Positions 1 through 6,312 of a stretch of 44,117 nt of DNA are shown here, piece by piece. This DNA comes from an uncultured Roseburia sp. (GTDB lineage: Bacteria; Bacillota; Clostridia; Lachnospirales; Lachnospiraceae). Location: contig CAMUGE010000025.1 of assembly GCA_947088345.1 (NCBI GenBank), forward strand, positions 1 through 44,117, written 5' to 3'. The translations under genes and the position numbers were made by a program. Each line of letters starts with the position of its first letter. Position 1 is the stretch's first letter. The notes under the pieces are model-generated. The model saw only the letters and a list, made by a program, of their open reading frames with translations, did no database searches and was not told the origin of the DNA.

Positions 1-10
1 GGGAGGAGGT

Positions 11-38
11 GTCAGCGTTGGAATTTTTTATATCTTTT
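11..38 (+). repeat. Direct repeat copy A of type I TA locus
   Basis: This 28-base stretch overlaps the toxin start codon region. It matches 198-224 at 24 positions with one gap. In Fst-type loci such repeats provide the complementarity between toxin mRNA and convergent antisense RNA. Confidence 0.75.
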
Positions 39-116
39 TTAGTTGCCGTTCTGGGCGGTGTAACTTGCCACTACATCATCAAATGGTTAGACGGTGACGA
101 CAAAGGCAACGACTAG
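18..116 (+). CDS. Fst/Ldr-like type I toxin peptide (32 aa)
   Basis: This is a very short membrane peptide: a hydrophobic stretch of about 20 residues (starting MEFFISFLVAVLGG) followed by a polar, acidic tail containing KWLDGDDKGND. That layout, one membrane helix then W-L-D and charged residues, is that of Fst/Ldr-family type I toxins, which damage the membrane when over-produced. The start is taken as TTG at 18, because AGGAGG at 4-9 lies 8 bases upstream. An in-frame GTG at 9 overlaps the Shine-Dalgarno itself. The toxin promoter lies left of the window. The gene is followed by a bidirectional terminator and a convergent antisense transcription unit, which is the strongest argument for the function. 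No similarity search was possible, so the family assignment rests on architecture. Confidence 0.7.
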   Translation: MEFFISFLVAVLGGVTCHYIIKWLDGDDKGND

Positions 117-151
117 CCTAGTGGGTGCTTTGCCACTATAAAAGTAAAGAA

Positions 152-189
152 GAATCCCCCAACTGTGTTGCCGCACGGTTGGGGGATTC
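152..189. terminator. Bidirectional terminator between toxin and antitoxin RNA
   Basis: A perfect 12-bp stem is formed by 152-163 (GAATCCCCCAAC) and 178-189 (GTTGGGGGATTC). T-rich sequence follows on both strands. It would end both the toxin mRNA and the convergent antisense RNA, as in the Fst/par arrangement. Confidence 0.75.
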
Positions 190-197
190 GCTTCTTC

Positions 198-224
198 GTC
201 AACGTTGGACTTCTTATATCTTTT
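198..224 (+). repeat. Direct repeat copy B of type I TA locus
   Basis: This is a 27-base imperfect copy of 11-38, on the far side of the shared terminator. Transcribed from the minus strand, it would be antisense to the toxin translation start region. Confidence 0.75.
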
Positions 225-234
225 GCCTAATGGC

Positions 235-263
235 ATTATAGCATATGCAAAAATGTTTTTCAA
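235..263 (-). promoter_or_regulatory. Promoter of antisense antitoxin RNA
   Basis: On the minus strand there is a -35 TTGAAA (258-263), a 17-bp spacer and a perfect -10 TATAAT (235-240). It fires leftwards into the direct repeat and terminator. No protein ORF follows, so a non-coding transcript is the natural product. Confidence 0.75.
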
Positions 264-435
264 TATGCTGTTATTCAAAAATTTTATCCTAATCTGTTAT
301 CAGTCAAATCCTGATATGTAACATATATTGCATCGTCCTCCTTTCTTTCGTCTGGAGGGCTACTTGAACCCTCCGCAAAAAAACGAGGGCACTGAAAAAC
401 ACAGGTTTTTAAATTCCATTTTTAAGGGCATAAGA

Positions 436-469
436 AATCCACCAGTCTTAGATTAAGTTCTGGTGGATT
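436..469. terminator. Hairpin downstream of IS1182 transposase
   Basis: A 10-bp perfect stem is formed by AATCCACCAG (436-445) and CTGGTGGATT (460-469). It lies about 50 bases past the transposase stop, so it probably terminates or insulates the IS transcript. Confidence 0.45.
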
Positions 470-516
470 CTCTGTATTCTGAATGGTAATTGATTCAGTT
501 TCTATGCTAAATCTCA

Positions 517-1510
517 TTATTTTTCTCCCATCAGCTTTATTATCCTTTTCAGATTTACTGCAAATATTGCCATTGCTCCCTGCGTTTCCATGCCGATTAG
601 ACCTGATGATGACGCAACGTCATAACCATGTCTGTGTTTTAATTCGCTGTTTTTCGCTTCGATCGTATATCGCTCTTTCATTTTTTCTTTGAATTGTTCT
701 GTTTCTTGAAACTTTGCCCGCTCACTATGTTCATCACAGATCAGAGTTTCACTGTATGTTTTCTTTTTGGCGCCATCCTTATAACAGCCTTCTTTGTATT
801 GGCAGCATTTGCATTTTCTACATTAAAGAAATATACCATCCGTGGGTTTTTGTTCTTTTTCTCTTTTCGGTGCCTGTCAAGATATTTATGGACTGCCAGA
901 TGCCCTCCCGTACACAGATACATGCCAGAGTCTAAATTGAATTCAAATTCATCCTCATTGCTGCGGTTTCCCTCTGTAACAATGCTGTTTAATCTTGCAA
1001 TCAGTTCAGAACCTCCGTCTTTTGCCTCTTCTATATTTTTCTTATCCGAATAAGCTTTGTCGCCAATGACTGACTCCACTTCCATTCCGGCATCCAGGCT
1101 TTTCCTGACTAAGGCTGGAAGTTCTTTTCCATCCGTTTTCTCTCCGCTGGTAATAGTCGCGGCAGTGATGATCCGCTCTTCCGTCATGGCTATATGTGTC
1201 TTATATCCAAAGAAAGACGTATCTGCTGTTTTATGTTCGGTTTTTGCATCTTTATATTTTGAGGTTTCCAGATGTTCAAGGATGTCACTGACAGATTCTT
1301 CCAGTAAATTCAATTTTTCCTGTACTTTGGGATAGCCGCAGATAGTTTTGTTCTTTTTTATTGTATCTATAAGCTCTTTACAGTACCCCAGTTCTGTTTC
1401 CAGAGAGTCCTCTGTATTTTTTGCCGGAAAGTTTTCCCGCATGGATTCATACGCTTCATAGACTGACCGGCGAAGTTTTTTTGATTGTTCCTGAAGGGCT
1501 TGTCTGGGTG
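517..1510 (-). pseudogene. IS1182-family transposase, truncated and frameshifted
   Basis: This is a DDE transposase remnant. The main open stretch (ATG at 1442 down to 741) contains GYKTHIAMTEER and the catalytic-region motif VIGDKAYSD. Near 790 the frame is lost. Adding one base in the A run of the codons after F-N-V-E restores the family's cysteine-rich segment (CKCCQYKEGCYKDG), and the reading then continues through ICDEHSERAKFQETEQ and the C-terminal AIFAVNLKRIIKLMGEK to a TAA at 517-519. Upstream of the ATG the frame stays open (KKLRRSVYEAYES), but the N-terminal half of the family protein is absent. The single-base loss plus the 5' truncation indicate a dead gene. A programmed frameshift is possible but unlikely, because the 5' end is gone. 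Confidence 0.85.
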
Positions 1511-1593
1511 CTTTTAATCCGATGACAGAGATTACAGCGGATGTCCGGTCGCTCAGGTCAGGGCTTACAGCTGCCGGTGTCGCTGCAATTTCA
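1511..1593 (-). pseudogene. Scrap of the Big2-domain tail gene
   Basis: About 83 bases encode VEIAATPAAVSPDLSDRTSA and ISVIGLK, nearly identical to the start of the Big2 domain in the gene at 2473-3498. The scrap is in frame with the IS1182 transposase remnant on one side. On the other side it joins an unplaced open stretch (QKYVNQNFRKKYFL) that reads faintly like the start of an AraC-type HTH. I take it as a third, shattered copy of the tail gene left by rearrangement. Confidence 0.65.
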
Positions 1594-1820
1594 ACAACGG
1601 ATAAAAAGTATTTTTTCCGGAAATTCTGATTGACATATTTTTGTGCCTGTCTTAATATAATAATGAATAATAAAGACGGGAAACTTTAGTGTCAGTCAGA
1701 GCGTTGACATAAGGTGTTGCGCCGGAGGGCAGTGCCTTGCGAGCTTTGAATGGGTTTGACGTTTACCGCATTCTGGCCAGGCTGCAATGCATTTTTGCAT
1801 ATGCATGTGATAGAAAACGT

Positions 1821-1854
1821 CGGGAAAAGCTCTGCGAAAGCAGGGCTTTTCCCG
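1821..1854. other. Strong GAAA-loop hairpin upstream of XRE gene
   Basis: CGGGAAAAGC (1821-1830) pairs with GCTTTTCCCG (1845-1854), with inner TGC/GCA pairs around a GAAA loop. No T run follows, so it is not a classical terminator. It would sit in the 5' leader of the regulator at 1899 or at the end of a transcript from the left. Between 1600 and 1890 I see no other gene. Confidence 0.5.
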
Positions 1855-1898
1855 TTATAGAAAGGAAAGAGATATGAAAGCGAAAGGGCAAGATGCAT

Positions 1899-2117
1899 AT
1901 GATTAGTTATAGTCCGTTCTGGAAAACATTGAAAAACTCTGCTGAAACGACTTACACGCTAATCAATAAACATCATCTATCCAGTGCTACGATTGATAAA
2001 TTACGCAAAGATAAACCGATGAATACTACAACACTAAATGACTTATGCAGAATTTTTGACTGTAGATTACAAGAGATTGCAGAATATATACCAAGTGAGA
2101 ATGACCAAAAGCTATAA
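1899..2117 (+). CDS. XRE/Cro-type HTH regulator (72 aa)
   Basis: This is a small single-domain helix-turn-helix protein of the Cro/CI type. It begins MISYSPFWKTLKNSAETTYT and has the recognition region SSATIDKLRKDKP, followed by TTLNDLCRIFDCRLQEIAEYI. Such 70-residue regulators are common in Clostridia, often beside integrated elements. The start is taken at 1899, with AAAGGG 10 bases upstream. An ATG two codons earlier (1893) is possible. A 10-codon ORF with a good ribosome binding site (1874-1906, MKAKGQDAYD) overlaps the start and might act as a leader peptide. The gene converges on the holin. It could regulate the phage remnant, but no operator was identified. Confidence 0.8.
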   Translation: MISYSPFWKTLKNSAETTYTLINKHHLSSATIDKLRKDKPMNTTTLNDLCRIFDCRLQEIAEYIPSENDQKL

Positions 2118-2134
2118 CGGATTATTTTTTTCTT

Positions 2135-2395
2135 TCACTGCAGTTTTTTTTCGATAAACTGTTTAAACATCTGATGCAGGCCGGTGCTGGACAATCCGCT
2201 GATCAGGCCGCTTAAAATAATTTCCGGAGAGATTTGCCAGCTCCTGATCCAGATCGATAAAAAAATGCCAAGCAATGCGACGATCGTGGGGATATATCGG
2301 TTGTTCACATCTTTTACCCATTGTTTTAGTACATAGCCAATGCAAAGACAGATTCCAAAAACAATTGGCAGCATATATTCATTTAAAAAGTCCAT
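2135..2395 (-). CDS. Phage holin (A118/Hol118-like), 86 aa
   Basis: This is a small inner-membrane protein that would form the holes through which a phage endolysin reaches the cell wall. It starts MDFLNEYMLPIVFGICLCIG, has two to three hydrophobic segments and ends in a basic tail (KQFIEKK). The motif SGLISGLSSTGLHQMF is typical of the A118-type holin family. The start at 2395 is favoured because GGGAGG lies 7 bases upstream; a longer reading from 2425 would translate through that ribosome binding site. It follows the tail-like gene and, in the ancestral order, would precede the endolysin. A decayed second copy lies at about 4570-4649. Confidence 0.8.
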   Translation of the reverse strand: MDFLNEYMLPIVFGICLCIGYVLKQWVKDVNNRYIPTIVALLGIFLSIWIRSWQISPEIILSGLISGLSSTGLHQMFKQFIEKKLQ

Positions 2396-2472
2396 GTTGA
2401 TACCTCCCAGACAGGCGGACAGCATAAAGCCGTCCGCCCGGAATTACGTTTTTGCATTATTTTTTACTCTTT

Positions 2473-3498
2473 TCACATTACGGTAACATCGACTTCATCT
2501 GATTGATCGCCGTATGCAACCGTTATTTTTGCCGACCCGGATGCAACAGCCGTGATCACACCGTTCGCGTCAACCGTAGCAGCTGCCGGCGTATCGCTGG
2601 TAAAAGTGCAGTTCTTATGATCAAGTTCGATCGGCGCATAGAGCATTCCTTTTAAACCGATTACAGAGATCTCAGCGGATGTCCGGTCGGTCAGATCAAG
2701 GCTTACAGCCGACGGTGTCGCTGCGATTTCAAGGACAGAAGCGGCGCTTTCCGTGTCGTCAAATTCTTTGATATAGGCATAGACGCTTGCGCCCGGGCAG
2801 GAATCGTCCTCCACAGCAAGCGCGCGGCCCTCCAGATTTGTGGAAGTTACGCCCTCCGGCGTCAGCTCGATGTTGAAGCTGCCGTTTAACTGGTACGACG
2901 GGATAATGATCTGTACGCTGCCGACTTTTCCGAGTTTGTTGTTGTGGCGGTCGGCATCCAGGACAAGGCGTCCGCACATCGGTGTGGATTCCGTGTCAAT
3001 GGCGATGGATTTTGCCATTCGGTTGTAGCGGTAGGTTGCCCTGACAAAAGCGTCGTCTGTCAGGCCATATGCGGACAGGTCGATATTGGCGCCGTCCGGC
3101 GTTACGGTTACGATGGAACCGTTTGGAAGTTGTGCAGCGACGTCGCCGATTGGGGAGCAGCCAAGTGTTCCGGTTCCGTTTGTCAGTGTGATGCGCTCGT
3201 TGATTTTGTAGACGTCCGTCAGGCTTTCCGTAATTTTGGAGCCGGATGCCATGGCAAGGTATTCGAGCTTCCAGTCTGCCGCTTCCAGTTTGGCATTTAA
3301 CTGTCTGCCGTATTTGAAAGAGTAGACCAGTTTGTTGCCTTTGCCGGCGTTTACATTCTGCTCTTCGGTTGTGGCTTCAAGAGAAGCGTTTAAGTTGGTT
3401 GTGCCGGTGCATGCAAGGACGCCGCCTACATAGTAGGCGAAATCAGCAGTGCTGACTAAAAAGCTTTTTGTGTGTTCTGTGTTTGTTGTGTTTGTCAT
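2473..3498 (-). CDS. Phage tail-tube-like structural protein with C-terminal Big2 domain (341 aa)
   Basis: Residues 1 to about 255 resemble clostridial phage or tailocin structural proteins: a conserved opening (STADFAYYVGGVLACTGTTN), then NAGKGNKLVYSFKYGRQLNA, rich in beta-strand-like sequence. Residues 258-341 form a bacterial Ig-like group 2 (Big2) domain with the hallmark ending ATVDANGVITAVASGSAKIT. Tail tube proteins often carry such a domain on the outside of the particle, where it may bind carbohydrate. I infer a tail-tube or major structural role from size, domain order and the holin/endolysin neighbours; no other structural gene is intact here. GGAGG lies 8 bases before the ATG. A deleted second copy is at 4869-5247 and a scrap at 1511-1593. 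Confidence 0.65.
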   Translation of the reverse strand: MTNTTNTEHTKSFLVSTADFAYYVGGVLACTGTTNLNASLEATTEEQNVNAGKGNKLVYSFKYGRQLNAKLEAADWKLEYLAMASGSKITESLTDVYKINERITLTNGTGTLGCSPIGDVAAQLPNGSIVTVTPDGANIDLSAYGLTDDAFVRATYRYNRMAKSIAIDTESTPMCGRLVLDADRHNNKLGKVGSVQIIIPSYQLNGSFNIELTPEGVTSTNLEGRALAVEDDSCPGASVYAYIKEFDDTESAASVLEIAATPSAVSLDLTDRTSAEISVIGLKGMLYAPIELDHKNCTFTSDTPAAATVDANGVITAVASGSAKITVAYGDQSDEVDVTVM

Positions 3499-3540
3499 TT
3501 TTGTTTCCTCCGTTTTTAAATGATTTGTGATTTTCTGTTT

Positions 3541-3660
3541 GGGAATATTTCTGTTTTCCCTTAAAGATACAAAAAATCATTCGCAGATAACGTCTGTTTT
3601 TTGAAATGGGTTTTTAAATTCGTCCGTAGATCACGGCTTTTTTTAAGGGGGAGAGATTGC
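3541..3660 (-). promoter_or_regulatory. Conserved iteron-containing upstream region of tail gene
   Basis: This non-coding stretch is shared with the region upstream of the decayed second copy (5335-5450). Read on the minus strand, each region has two spaced copies of an A-rich tract followed by a CGTTATNTACG-like element. Here they read CCGTGATCTACGG and GACGTTATCTGCG, about 45 bases apart. No sigma-A -35/-10 pair is evident. They may be the recognition elements of a phage-type promoter or of a regulator. Confidence 0.4.
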
Positions 3661-3691
3661 GTTACTGGCAGTTTGTATTAGCGCAGAGATG

Positions 3692-4537
3692 TTACCTTAA
3701 TCCAAGCAGGGATTTCCAGGTGTTTTTTCCTGCAGTGATCTCACCGTCTACAATACAGTTGTTTTGCCGCTGGAAGGATTTTACAGCAGAGTCGAACTTG
3801 ACTCCTGCGATCCCGTCTGCAGTTCCGCAGAGGAATCCAAGGCTGTTCAGGTAATTTTGTACTGGTTTTACAGCCGGATGCCGATTATTTTTCACTTTTG
3901 ACAAAGTTACTGTTTTTGCAAGGGTTTCTGGACCTGCAATGCCGTCGCATTTTGCTCCGGTTGCTTTTTGAATTTCTCTGATAAATTGTGTTTTCGAGCC
4001 TTTTGGAACAGACGGAGCAGCGGCGGGGACGTCATAATCCGGCCTGCCATAACCTGCTATTCTGGCATAGCCAAGAGGGTAGGATTTTTTACATACGCCG
4101 CCGCCGTTTGCGATGACGCCGCTTGCGCCGGATGTGTTTCCTTCGATTGTATAGACTCTGGATTCGTCTACTTTATAGACCAGCCCGGTGTGGCAGATGC
4201 GCGTGCTGTTTTTGAAGAAGATCTGATCGCCGGCCATCGGATCTTTGGTATGCCATCGTTTCATATTTTTAAAATATTGTGCCGAGGTGGGTGTATAATT
4301 GCTGAATCCGCCCAGCAACTGTCTTGCTGTATCTCTTCCATAAGCTTTTACAAAACAGTCGTCCACAAAAGCGTCGCACCATGCCTGTCCGTTGCAGCCC
4401 ATATTTTTTCCGTATTTTGTATAGTTTGCCGAGCCGGCATTTGCGGTTTTGTTTTCCAATTGATTATTTGATTTCTTCTCGAGATAACCGACTTCTGCGA
4501 GAGCAATCTGAATTACTTTTTCTGGTATGTTTGTCAT
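3692..4537 (-). CDS. Phage endolysin: CHAP peptidase/amidase with peptidoglycan-binding C-terminus (281 aa)
   Basis: This is a cell-wall hydrolase. The N-terminal CHAP domain (about residues 1-165) has the catalytic cysteine C54 in NGQAWCDAFV and the histidine H116 in RICHTGLVYKV, with an acidic/polar partner downstream in YTIEGNTSG. The C-terminal half (about 180-281) contains peptidoglycan-binding type repeats: GAKCDGIAGPETLAKT, then PAVKPVQNYLNSLGFLCG and a second GIAG plus FQRQNNCIVDGE. There is no signal peptide, consistent with holin-dependent release. The start at 4537 is supported by GAGGA 7 bases upstream; the longer frame upstream runs into the holin remnant. In the ancestral cassette it would follow the holin, and the intact holin now lies downstream at 2135-2395. 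Confidence 0.85.
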   Translation of the reverse strand: MTNIPEKVIQIALAEVGYLEKKSNNQLENKTANAGSANYTKYGKNMGCNGQAWCDAFVDDCFVKAYGRDTARQLLGGFSNYTPTSAQYFKNMKRWHTKDPMAGDQIFFKNSTRICHTGLVYKVDESRVYTIEGNTSGASGVIANGGGVCKKSYPLGYARIAGYGRPDYDVPAAAPSVPKGSKTQFIREIQKATGAKCDGIAGPETLAKTVTLSKVKNNRHPAVKPVQNYLNSLGFLCGTADGIAGVKFDSAVKSFQRQNNCIVDGEITAGKNTWKSLLGLR

Positions 4538-4569
4538 AAAAAATCCTCGTTTCTGCATTGCGAACGCGG

Positions 4570-4660
4570 TTCGCATTTGTTTTTTGCGTATAAGCGACTT
4601 TATCGCACAGACAAAAATCGCCATACCAATCATAAATTAAAAAATCCGGGGTGATTCCTC
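4570..4660 (-). pseudogene. Decayed second copy of the holin start
   Basis: On the minus strand the sequence around the holin ribosome binding site and first codons is repeated (LSA-PGGI-DFL and DFCLCDK, against LSACLGGINMDFL and GICLCIG of the intact gene). The start codon has become CCG and the similarity fades after about 25 codons. It sits between the tail pseudogene and the endolysin, where an intact holin would be expected. Confidence 0.6.
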
Positions 4661-4868
4661 CCGGAAAGGCAGACAGCAAAAAGCCGTCCGCCGGGAATTA
4701 CGTTTTTACATTACTTTCTATGTCACAGACTCTCTCTGACATAAATGTGCGCAAAAAATATCTAACGCCATTCAAGGCATGGTTCCGGGGGATCTGCAGC
4801 GCGAACAGAGTGCATGCCTGGGATTTGCAATTTGTCAGGGCTCTTGCTGCGAATAACAGATATTTTCC

Positions 4869-5247
4869 TCATTCTACTATGACATCAATTTCATCTGATT
4901 GACCGCCGTATGTAACCGTTATTTTTGCCGACCCGGATGCAACAGCCGTGATCACACCGTTCGCGTCAACCGTAGCAGCTGCCGGCGTATCGCTGGTAAA
5001 AGTGCAGTTCTTTTGATCGAGTTCGATCGGCGCATAGAGCATTCCTTTTAAACCGATCACAGAGATCACAGCGGATATCCGGTCGGTCAGATCAAGGCTT
5101 GCCGGCGTTTACATTCTGCTCTTCGGCTGCGGCTTCAAGAGAAGCGTTTAAGTTGGTTGTGCCGGTGCATGCAAGGACGCCGCCTACATAGTAGGCGAAA
5201 TCAGCAGTGCTGACTAAAAAATTTTTTGCGTGTTCTGTGTTTGTCAT
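4869..5247 (-). pseudogene. Internally deleted copy of Big2 tail protein
   Basis: The 5' part (5247 down to about 5100) encodes MTNTEHAKNFLVSTADFAYY and continues to NAGK, matching the first 50 or so codons of the gene at 2473-3498. It then jumps directly to the Big2 domain (SLDLTDRISAVISVIGLKGM, on to VDVIVE). The roughly 215 codons between are gone, and the join at about 5098-5102 is out of frame, giving a stop at 5092-5094 after 51 codons. The two ends share only a couple of bases at the junction (AA), suggesting an illegitimate deletion. GGAGG precedes the ATG as in the intact copy. Between its end and the holin remnant (4690-4868) I see only a short TATGTCA/TGACATA inverted repeat. Confidence 0.85.
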
Positions 5248-5334
5248 TTTTGTTTCCTCCGTTATACTTTTTTCGATAAAATAAAAAGGACAGATTTCCT
5301 GTCCTGATTATTTCATGTTCCGGCGTTTATTCTT

Positions 5335-5450
5335 TTCCCATATAGATACAGAAAATCATGTGTAAATAACGTGTGTTTTTAAAACGGATGGTTTGATTCC
5401 ATGCGTAAATAACGGGTTTTTGGGGCGGGAGGGGATTGCGTTACAGCGCA
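5335..5450 (-). promoter_or_regulatory. Second copy of iteron-containing upstream region
   Basis: This stretch is homologous to 3541-3660 upstream of the intact tail gene. Read on the minus strand it contains CCGTTATTTACGC and CACGTTATTTACAC, each preceded by an A tract and spaced about 42 bases apart. Both regions end in the same ATTGCGTTAC word on the plus strand. The motifs are conserved while the flanks diverge, which argues for function before decay. Confidence 0.4.
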
Positions 5451-5452
5451 AA

Positions 5453-5496
5453 AATAAGGCCCGGAACCAGTTTTAAGATTCCCGGCCTTATTTTTT
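5453..5496. terminator. Strong bidirectional-looking terminator
   Basis: A 14-bp stem with one mismatch is formed by AATAAGGCCCGGAA (5453-5466) and TTCCCGGCCTTATT (5479-5492), followed by a T run on the plus strand. It closes whatever is transcribed rightwards and separates the minus-strand tail copy from the plus-strand chaperone remnant. Confidence 0.7.
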
Positions 5497-5529
5497 GCTG
5501 GGGGCAGATGACGATACCATTTTGATGTA

Positions 5530-5818
5530 GATCAAATTCTCCCATAAGGATCTGGGCGCGTTGGAGAAAGCGTTGGGAAAAGAGGATGTGGGAAACTCAA
5601 ACCTGGACTATTTCTCGCCGGAAATGTTTGAGAATATCGCCTATGTGATGGCGAAGCACGCGGACGGGTCTATCCCGGATACGCCGGAGGAATGGCTGGA
5701 CGGGTTCGGGACGTTCTCCATTTACCAGGTGCTGCCGAAGCTGATCGAGCTGTGGGGGCTGAACGTGAGGACGGATGCGGAGGCTAAAAAAAACTTCGCC
5801 CAACAGACCGGCCAATGA
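5530..5818 (+). pseudogene. Phage tail assembly chaperone (gpG-like), 5'-broken
   Basis: The open frame reads IKFSHKDLGALEKALGKEDV and continues through IPDTPEEWLDGFGTFSIYQV and LIELWGLNV, the pattern of Firmicutes siphophage tail assembly chaperones (Gp13/gpG-like). These are made just before the tape-measure protein and assist tail length control. The frame is interrupted upstream by a TAG after ATG at about 5527-5529, so the normal first ten or so codons are missing or broken. A TTG at 5561 is the first usable start, without a clear ribosome binding site. The 3' end overlaps the next gene (ATGA) and holds a -1 slippery site. No tape-measure gene follows. Confidence 0.6.
5788..5794 (+). promoter_or_regulatory. 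Candidate -1 ribosomal frameshift site (AAAAAAC)
   Basis: The heptamer A AAA AAC is in the correct register (X XXY YYZ) near the end of the gpG-like frame. A -1 slip here leads, without a stop, through CTT CGC CCA ACA GAC CGG CCA into the frame of the next ORF at its ATG. This is the lambda gpG/gpGT type arrangement. Confidence 0.6.
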
Positions 5819-5985
5819 CAACGCCGCTGTTTCTGCTCCGGTGCGTGCAGCTGGGGCTTTCTATCCGGGATCTGGATCTGCTTACTATCGGGATGGTGAA
5901 TGATATGTATGTGGAGAGCCGGAATGATGGGTGTCCGGAGGCTTATGTGGAATTGGCGGCGCAGGCGGATTTCGATAGTTTCTGA
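5815..5985 (+). CDS. Phage tail assembly chaperone T-domain (56 aa; may be made as -1 frameshift fusion)
   Basis: This short ORF (MTTPLFLLRCVQLGLSIRDL, then LLTIGMVNDMYVE, ending AQADFDSF) matches the second half of tail assembly chaperones. In siphophages this piece is normally translated only as a -1 frameshift extension of the first ORF. Its ATG overlaps the stop of the upstream frame (ATGA), and the slippery site at 5788-5794 would fuse the two. The conserved LxxxGMVxDM and AxQADFD patterns are intact, so this part looks undamaged even though the upstream partner has lost its start. Without a neighbouring tape-measure gene it is probably an orphan. Confidence 0.6.
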   Translation: MTTPLFLLRCVQLGLSIRDLDLLTIGMVNDMYVESRNDGCPEAYVELAAQADFDSF

Positions 5986-6006
5986 TGGGTTTGGATTGAG
6001 AAATAA

Positions 6007-6033
6007 ATCCCCGTCTTGGATATAGGCGGGGAT
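6007..6033. terminator. Terminator hairpin downstream of yoeB-like gene
   Basis: ATCCCCG (6007-6013) pairs with CGGGGAT (6027-6033). On the minus strand it is followed by a T-rich tract, so it would end the relB-yoeB transcript. Confidence 0.5.
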
Positions 6034-6042
6034 GGGCTGGGA

Positions 6043-6312
6043 TTATTTATCTCCGTAGTGGCATCTGCAGTGGGCGATGTAGAGCCGCCCGTTTTCCATA
6101 TGGTAGACAAGGCGGTCTTTTTCGTTGATTCGGCGGCTGTATTCGCCCTGCAGGTCGCCGGAGAGGGGGTCGGGTTTTCCGATTCCTTTCATACAGCCAT
6201 TCCGCTCGATATCCTGAATGAGCTGGTTGATCCGCTTTAGTGTTTTTTTATCTTGCGTCTGCCAGTAGAGGTAGTCCTCCCAGGCATCGTCCGACCATAT
6301 TTTTTCACTCAT
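6043..6312 (-). CDS. yoeB: YoeB-family mRNA interferase toxin
   Basis: This 89-residue toxin of the Txe/YoeB family cleaves mRNA in the translating ribosome. It starts MSEKIWSDDAWEDYLYWQTQ and has the family core GKPDPLSGDLQGEYSRRI, followed by DRLVYHM. It ends in CRCHYGDK, where the H-Y pair near the C-terminus corresponds to the catalytic His and Tyr of YoeB. The conserved glutamate and arginine lie in GEYSRRI. It overlaps the antitoxin gene by 8 bases, as expected for a translationally coupled type II toxin-antitoxin operon. Nothing looks broken. Confidence 0.92.
   Translation of the reverse strand: MSEKIWSDDAWEDYLYWQTQDKKTLKRINQLIQDIERNGCMKGIGKPDPLSGDLQGEYSRRINEKDRLVYHMENGRLYIAHCRCHYGDK

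Larger units (their letters stand above)
150..228 (-). ncRNA. Predicted antisense antitoxin RNA of type I TA
   Basis: This is a predicted small RNA of about 75-80 nt. Its start is estimated from the minus-strand -10 box at 235-240, and its end is the shared hairpin at 152-189. Its 5' part carries the complement of repeat copy B, so it can pair with the toxin mRNA around its ribosome binding site and start. The exact ends are inferred. Confidence 0.65.
386..1510 (-). mobile_element. IS1182-family insertion sequence remnant
   Basis: This is the 3' part of an IS1182-type element, with the transposase on the minus strand. The downstream end holds GGGCACTGAAAAA (388-400 region), resembling IS1182-family terminal repeats. 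The other terminus and the transposase N-terminus are missing. The left-over reading frame is joined at about 1510/1511 to a piece of the local Big2-domain phage gene, so a rearrangement removed the rest. The end assignment is from memory of the family and is approximate. Confidence 0.75.

Noticed and set aside
304-333. Nine-codon minus-strand ORF (MQYMLHIRI) behind an excellent AAAGGAGG
   Set aside because: The ribosome binding site is striking, but the peptide is too short to support. It may be the truncated start of a gene lost at the IS junction.
694-1335. Plus-strand ORFs of 119, 73 and 92 codons
   Set aside because: They lie antisense to the IS1182 transposase, have no ribosome binding sites and show unnatural composition; shadows of the real frame.
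741-1442. Programmed frameshift in the IS1182 transposase
   Set aside because: The frame break is in an A run, but the 5' third of the gene and one IS end are missing, so ordinary decay explains it better.
1600-1690. AraC-type HTH remnant (QKYVNQNFRKKYFL)
   Set aside because: The resemblance covers only about 15 residues, with no start codon and no second helix; too little to annotate separately.
5597-5821. 74-codon minus-strand ORF
   Set aside because: Shadow of the tail-chaperone frame, which has clear family motifs on the plus strand.
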